This document shows positions 60,209 through 64,000 of a stretch of DNA of 64,000 bases, piece after piece. Both the position numbers and the translations under genes were made by a program. A model generated the notes under the pieces. It saw only the letters and a list, made by a program, of their open reading frames with translations, ran no database searches and was not told the origin of the DNA. Source of the stretch: Granulosicoccus sp036478565 (GTDB lineage: Bacteria > Pseudomonadota > Gammaproteobacteria > Granulosicoccales > Granulosicoccaceae); contig OZ245050.1 in NCBI GenBank assembly GCA_965224525.1, positions 4,464,001-4,528,000 on the forward strand, in the 5' to 3' direction. Numbering within the stretch: the stretch's first letter is position 1; every line of letters begins with the position of its first letter.

Positions 60209-61674
60209 AGGTGAAATCTTGTCTTGAACAACAATTGTCTGTGGCTCTAGCCGTGCTGAAGTCGAACGGTTTTCTGCAGGATGAGGCAAGCCCGACTATT
60301 AGTGTTGCTCGTAGCCGTCATGCCAGCCAGGGTGATTATTCAAGCAACCTTGCCATGTTGTTGGCGAAACCCAACGGACGTAAATCACAAGAGATTGGCA
60401 AGGCGTTGATAGCTGCCTTGCCGTTAAATGATGCAGTGAAGAACATTGTTATCGGGGGGCCGGGGTTTATCAATTTTTATCTGACAAGTGACAGGCAAAC
60501 TTCGGTTGTCAGTCATGTGCTTGAAGAGGGAAGTCAATTTGGTCGTAGTGATCAGGGTGCCGGTCGCAGGTTGCTGGTTGAAGTGGTATCCGTCAACGCA
60601 ATCGGGTTATTGCAAATTGGGCATGGTCGAGAGGCGGTACTGGGCGATACAGTAGCCAACCTGTTGCAGGCGCTTGGCTATGAAATTGAGCGCGTTTTCC
60701 GTGTTACGGATGCCGGCCGGCAGTTGGGTGTACTGGCAGAAGATAAGGAAGTCTTATGCAGGCTTGGCATCCAGTTCAATAGCAACTTAAAAGAGTATGT
60801 CCGAACTGATGATGCAGGATCTGTTATCGATAAGCTTGAATCCGCCGGGCACCTCTATACGGAGGGCGGCATGCGCTGGTTTCGATCGACAGCTTTTGGG
60901 AATGACAAAGACCAGGTAATGGTACTGGCCAACGGTTCAACCACAACCCTGGCATCAGACCTTGCGAGCATCGACAATCAGCTTGCGCGTGGCTTTGAAA
61001 AAGTAGTGCATGTGAGTGGTGTCGATCTGCAGGAACAGGCAGCTCATCTGAAAGCTGCGGTTGCAGCGCTGAGTCTGCCGGCTGGTTCTCTGGAGTTTCT
61101 GCTGGTTCAGCCCACAGTTACACGCCATTCTGGCCAACGATCACCTCTGTTGACACGCACGGATGATGCCCCCCTGAGAGAGCTGTTTGACGAAACGGGT
61201 AAAGATGTGGCTCGTTTTTTCTACCTGATGCGCAGCCATCGGCAACATCTGGAAATTGTCCTGGAGCTCGCCGCGTCCCTATCCTGCGAGAACCCTCTGT
61301 ATTGCGTACAGTACGCCTGTGCCAGAATAAGCAGTGTAGAGCGGCAGTTTGGCCAGCGCGGGCTGATATTTAATCGGACGCGCGGACTTCGGTCCCTCGT
61401 CTGTTTAGCAGAGGGCGTTGAGGCAGATATTTTGATCCTGTTAGCTACTTATCCGGAAGTTGTTGTGTGTGCAGCATGTGATCGAGAGCCTCATCAGCTC
61501 ATTGAATACTTGCGAGATCTTGCAAATGCACTACATACTTACTATAACGCCCATAAAATTCTGGCCGAAGACGCCGAGCTGCGGGATGCCCGCTTCTGTT
61601 TGATGCTTGCGGTACGTCAAGTGCTGGAAAACGGGTTGACCCTGATTGATGTATCCACCCCAGAGGTGATGTAA
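60205..61674 (+). CDS. Catalytically degenerate arginyl-tRNA synthetase homologue
   Basis: 489 aa (functional ArgS of this type is about 560-590). The start is TTG at 60205 or GTG at 60211, overlapping the priA stop. Residues 1-95 are a normal ArgS N-terminal tRNA-contact domain (DYSSNLAMLLAKPNGRK, GGPGFINFYL). The HIGH motif region reads NAIGLLQIGHGRE (131-143): the expected first His is Gln137, and N-P-T-G-P is changed. After VTDAGRQLG about 90 core residues are missing. WFRSTAFGNDKDQVMV is kept, but the ADHH motif is SGVDLQEQ and the MSTR/MSKR loop is LLTRTDD. The C-terminal anticodon domain (YLRDLANALHTYYNAHKIL, LMLAVRQVLENGLTLI) is intact. I judge it unable to aminoacylate. Confidence 0.8.
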   Translation: MKVKSCLEQQLSVALAVLKSNGFLQDEASPTISVARSRHASQGDYSSNLAMLLAKPNGRKSQEIGKALIAALPLNDAVKNIVIGGPGFINFYLTSDRQTSVVSHVLEEGSQFGRSDQGAGRRLLVEVVSVNAIGLLQIGHGREAVLGDTVANLLQALGYEIERVFRVTDAGRQLGVLAEDKEVLCRLGIQFNSNLKEYVRTDDAGSVIDKLESAGHLYTEGGMRWFRSTAFGNDKDQVMVLANGSTTTLASDLASIDNQLARGFEKVVHVSGVDLQEQAAHLKAAVAALSLPAGSLEFLLVQPTVTRHSGQRSPLLTRTDDAPLRELFDETGKDVARFFYLMRSHRQHLEIVLELAASLSCENPLYCVQYACARISSVERQFGQRGLIFNRTRGLRSLVCLAEGVEADILILLATYPEVVVCAACDREPHQLIEYLRDLANALHTYYNAHKILAEDAELRDARFCLMLAVRQVLENGLTLIDVSTPEVM

Positions 61675-61676
61675 CT

Positions 61677-62267
61677 GTGGCCAGTGCGACGTCCGAAACT
61701 GCAAACACCCGCCTGTTCGTGCTGGCACTGGGCCTGCTTGTCGGCTTTGTGGTTGGTTTTGTCGTGTTGCTTTCAAATTTGCCGGTCGATCGTGCATTGA
61801 GCGACTATCGCGCGAGCGAGGTCGATGCACAAGCAGACAACACGCGCGACTACGATTTCTATACCGAGCTGCCACGTGAGCACTTGACGGAAATGGTTGA
61901 GGATGTGACCAGTGCCCCTAAAGTCGTACGGCCGGCTACGCGAGTAGTGCCTGGGAACGCACAGACACTATCCAGCCGTAATCTTGCTGCAGAAGGCTAC
62001 GCTGAAATTCCGGCCAGCAGCCTGGGACAGGAATCGTATTATCTGCAAGCCGGAAACTTCATCAAACCCAACCAAGCAGAGCGCGCCCGAGCAGCAGTAT
62101 TGCTGCTAGGCCTCGAAGCCTTTATCGTTACCCGGCAAGACAGCGTTGGTGCCACTGGACACCGAGTGCGCATCGGCCCATTCTTCGACCAAGAACGCCT
62201 CACCAACGCCAAAAAACGGCTGCGCGACGGCAATATCCCTTACGAGATCATCCGCGTCACCGGATGA
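61677..62267 (+). CDS. SPOR-domain cell-division protein (FtsN-like)
   Basis: 196 aa from GTG, two bases after the argS-like stop. One N-terminal membrane helix (LFVLALGLLVGFVVGFVVLL), a short periplasmic linker, and a SPOR domain YYLQAGNFIKPNQAERARAA ... GHRVRIGPFFDQERLTNAKK that binds denuded septal peptidoglycan. SPOR genes after priA/argS occupy the ftsN position in related bacteria. Its stop codon is formed within the first GGATGAATGG unit of a REP array, so the C-terminus may have been reset by REP insertion. Confidence 0.86.
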   Translation: MASATSETANTRLFVLALGLLVGFVVGFVVLLSNLPVDRALSDYRASEVDAQADNTRDYDFYTELPREHLTEMVEDVTSAPKVVRPATRVVPGNAQTLSSRNLAAEGYAEIPASSLGQESYYLQAGNFIKPNQAERARAAVLLLGLEAFIVTRQDSVGATGHRVRIGPFFDQERLTNAKKRLRDGNIPYEIIRVTG

Positions 62268-62401
62268 ATGGCGGATGAATGGGGCGGATGAAGAGGGTCG
62301 GGGATGAATGGGGTCGGACCTCGGTAAGTGGTTGATATATACGGATGAATGGGGTCGGACCTCGGTAAGTGGTTGATATATATGCTCTTTGTTAATTAAA
62401 C
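62268..62401 (+). repeat. Tandem REP array after the SPOR gene
   Basis: Two nearly identical 41-bp units, starting GGATGAATGGGGTCGGACCT at 62302 and again at 62343, contain GGGGTCGGACC at 62310-62320 and 62351-62361. Three or four partial GGATGAATGG/GGATGAAGAG units lead into them from the SPOR stop codon. The units continue CGGTAAGTGGTTGATATAT. This array is the left boundary of the RAYT unit. The remaining 270 bp to the RAYT start has a 7-bp hairpin GTCGCTT/AAGCGAC (62618-62633) but no gene. Confidence 0.7.
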
Positions 62402-62674
62402 GCCGTAATTCCAACACTTAAACCTGCTTTTTCGACTCTGATTACAACCAAATAGGATAGCGAGGTTCATAGAGCGACCCATTTGGCCAGGAGCTTCTTT
62501 CTGCTGTAACCAGATGATTTGTCAGCGCCGACGGACTCTTGCCATGGGCACCGGAATTCATTGCGGGAACTGGTGCGTTGTTGCATTTCACAGCGAGTCA
62601 ATGCTAAAACGAACAGTCGCTTTGAAGCGACAGCCTCACGGATTCGAGGCATCATCTGTTCCAGGGAGGGGACT

Positions 62675-63436
62675 ATGGCAAGAGCCAACCGACATTTTAT
62701 CGCCGGGCAAATCTGGCATATCACACAACGTTGTCATCAGCAGCAGTTTTTGCTGCGCTTTGATGTTGACAGGCGGCGCTGGCTATATTGGCTATTCCAG
62801 GCGCGTAAACGTTACGGCTTGAGCGTGCTGAACTATGTCGTTACCAGTAACCATATTCATCTATTAGTGCGTGATTGCGGGAATGACGCGATTCCCAATA
62901 GCATGCAGTTGATCGCTGGCAGGTCGGCCCAGGAATTCAACCGGCGATTGGATCGGCGTGGGGCGTTTTGGGAAGATCGTTATCACGCAACGGCTATACA
63001 GTCGAGTGTCCATCTTGCGAGGTGTCTTGTTTATATCGACTTGAATATGGTCCGCGCAGGTGTTGTCGATCATCCTGAGCTATGGACTTCAGGTGGATAC
63101 TATGAATCATTGAACCCGCGGCGCCGTGGCGGTCGTATTGATCATGAAGGCTTGCGAAACCTTCTGGGAGTAAAGTCGACTGAGCAGTTGCAGCTAATTC
63201 GTAAGGCGTGGATCGATGTGCGGTTGCAAGGGTTGTCGCTGGAGCGGGAGCCCGTGTGGACAGAAAGTCTGGCCGTTGGCAGTCTTGCCTACGCGCAGAA
63301 AATGCAGAAGGCTTTGGGTGCCAGCTTCCGAAGTCGACAAACTCGGGCAGAGGATGTGGGTTACTCGCTGCGGGAGCTTGGCGAAAGTTACGGAATTCGG
63401 CATCATCTTGATCTCGGGAAAAGGCGTAGCCGATAA
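62675..63436 (+). CDS. REP-associated tyrosine transposase (RAYT)
   Basis: 253 aa from the ATG at 62675, preceded by GGGAGGGG; the longer frame from 62519 is rejected. It is a Y1 HUH endonuclease of the TnpA-REP group: opening HFIAGQIWHITQRCHQQQF, the HUH motif SNHIHLLV with H60 and H62, GRSAQEFNRRLDRRGAFWED and the catalytic-tyrosine helix LVYIDLNMVRAGVV with Y120 (aligned with Y115 of the E. coli enzyme). Such proteins cut single strands at REP palindromes. Matching REP sequences lie on both sides, so this is the probable driver of REPs in the window. The C-terminal extension (about 150-253) is typical of longer RAYTs. Confidence 0.88.
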   Translation: MARANRHFIAGQIWHITQRCHQQQFLLRFDVDRRRWLYWLFQARKRYGLSVLNYVVTSNHIHLLVRDCGNDAIPNSMQLIAGRSAQEFNRRLDRRGAFWEDRYHATAIQSSVHLARCLVYIDLNMVRAGVVDHPELWTSGGYYESLNPRRRGGRIDHEGLRNLLGVKSTEQLQLIRKAWIDVRLQGLSLEREPVWTESLAVGSLAYAQKMQKALGASFRSRQTRAEDVGYSLRELGESYGIRHHLDLGKRRSR

Positions 63437-63803
63437 AATACTGAAGGTTCCAAATTGGGCGGTCGCTTGAAATATCTGCCAACTGGCAGCCGCTCAATTT
63501 CAAAGGTCAAATTGAAATCCTACTGTCAGGCTCAAACGTGTGATGTTTTGATGAATCATCAGTTTCAAAGGTTAACTGACCGGATTCTCTTTGTTTTCGC
63601 TAAACTGGATGCATTGAAAGTCGTGTTTGAAAGAGCGTCGACCGCCGCAGCTTGCGTTGTAATGGCAGAGACTTCTGGCAGAACGTTTTCAAGCTTCACT
63701 AATCCAGCTTTTTATGTTGTAAAAAGCGCCTTTTAACCGTGTGAAATCGCCCTTTTTCAGATGATTTCACATGTGAATCAAATAGTTACTGTGGTCCGAC
63801 CCC
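63437..63803. repeat. Right flank of the RAYT unit ending in an inverted REP
   Basis: The 324 bp after the RAYT stop hold no gene. ATTTCAA/TTGAAAT and GTGAAATC (63741-63748)/GATTTCAC (63763-63770) are short hairpins. GGTCCGACCCC at 63793-63803 is the inverted REP head, preceded (in REP orientation) by ACAGTAA-CTAT-TTGA, the conserved order. It closes the roughly 1.5-kb RAYT unit that begins at 62310. Confidence 0.6.
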
Positions 63804-63832
63804 AACAAAACCAACAGAAAAATCTGCATCGC

Positions 63833-64000
63833 ATGGTGGATGCGTGTATGCAAGTGGATCAGCATCGCTTGCGTAGAGCTATCAAGTCGGTGGCGAAACG
63901 CGTGGCGGGCGATCCTGATTTTGATGCTTTGCTGGCGCGTATTGAACGCTCTGCCGGTGAACGGGCAGCGCGCGTATTGTCTTGCCCTGTCCCGACGTAC
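63833..64000 (+). CDS. hrpA: N-terminus of ATP-dependent RNA helicase HrpA (cut by window edge)
   Basis: 56 codons are visible from the ATG at 63833. MQVDQHRLRRAIKSVAKR and DALLARIERSAGERAARV, ending CPVPTY, match the N-terminal region that precedes the DEAH helicase core of HrpA (E. coli: ARPEITYPDNLP). The helicase motifs lie outside the window. The frame stays open upstream to an ATG at 63761, through the inverted REP, so the start could be 63761, a GTG at 63791 inside the REP, or 63833. None has a strong ribosome site. Confidence 0.7.
   Translation, partial: MVDACMQVDQHRLRRAIKSVAKRVAGDPDFDALLARIERSAGERAARVLSCPVPTY

Noticed and set aside
62519..62674. 52-residue N-terminal extension of the RAYT
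   Set aside because: The start at 62675 has a near-perfect ribosome site and matches the family start; the extension shows no conserved pattern.
1..64000. tRNA, rRNA, prophage or integrative element genes
   Set aside because: Looked for cloverleaf ends, integrases, terminases and rRNA motifs in the gene-free stretches; none found by eye.

Overview
The window looks like chromosomal DNA of a free-living, probably marine gammaproteobacterium. The grounds are conserved blocks with Pseudomonas-like order (engB / cytochrome c4 / dsbA, and priA / argS position / SPOR protein), type IV pilus genes (pilU-like, pilY1), many high-affinity ABC importers, and moderate GC. I saw no rRNA, tRNA, CRISPR array, prophage or plasmid functions. 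The species cannot be named from this sequence alone.

Layout: 0-8 kb holds a truncated phosphotransacetylase gene, a GMC oxidoreductase, hisC, envelope proteins, dsbA, a di-haem cytochrome c4 and engB. 8-14 kb is a complete branched-chain/amide-type ABC importer (SBP, LivH, LivM, LivG, LivF). 14-22 kb carries a small lipoprotein, an alpha/beta hydrolase, an SbcCD-like YhaO/YhaN pair and a PilU-like ATPase with a long acidic tail. 22-32 kb has PilY1, an HTTM membrane protein, a PepSY protein, an AEC transporter, an RbsD/FucU protein, an SMP-30 lactonase, an AI-2E family permease and a Crp/Fnr regulator. 32-40 kb is a dipeptide/oligopeptide ABC operon with an M24 peptidase inside it and a Gfo/Idh/MocA oxidoreductase at its end. 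41-44 kb holds small accessory genes (two VOC proteins, orphan merF, LysE exporter, a second lipoprotein related to that at 14 kb). 44-52 kb is an amino-sugar locus: a CUT1 sugar importer diverging from a GlcNAc-type kinase, nagA and murQ. 52-64 kb has a DUF937 protein, a Ca-binding/peptidoglycan-binding lipoprotein, a HEAT protein, hemH, a 1.1-kb gene-free region with four perfect DnaA boxes, priA, a catalytically degenerate ArgS homologue, a SPOR protein, a REP-associated tyrosine transposase (RAYT) and the start of hrpA.

The most unusual signals are: (1) a RAYT/REP system with six copies of GGGGTCGGACC, which bracket both the transposase gene and a 295-bp gene-free element in the same inverted arrangement; (2) an intact 489-codon ArgS-like reading frame in the usual argS position that has lost the HIGH and MSK-type motifs and about 90 residues of the catalytic core but keeps both tRNA-binding ends; (3) a DnaA-box cluster beside AT-rich DNA; (4) a second, independent family of long imperfect palindromes; (5) strong hairpins directly after two binding-protein genes, and tiny coupled reading frames between transporter genes.

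All homology statements come from motif recognition by eye. No database search was run.
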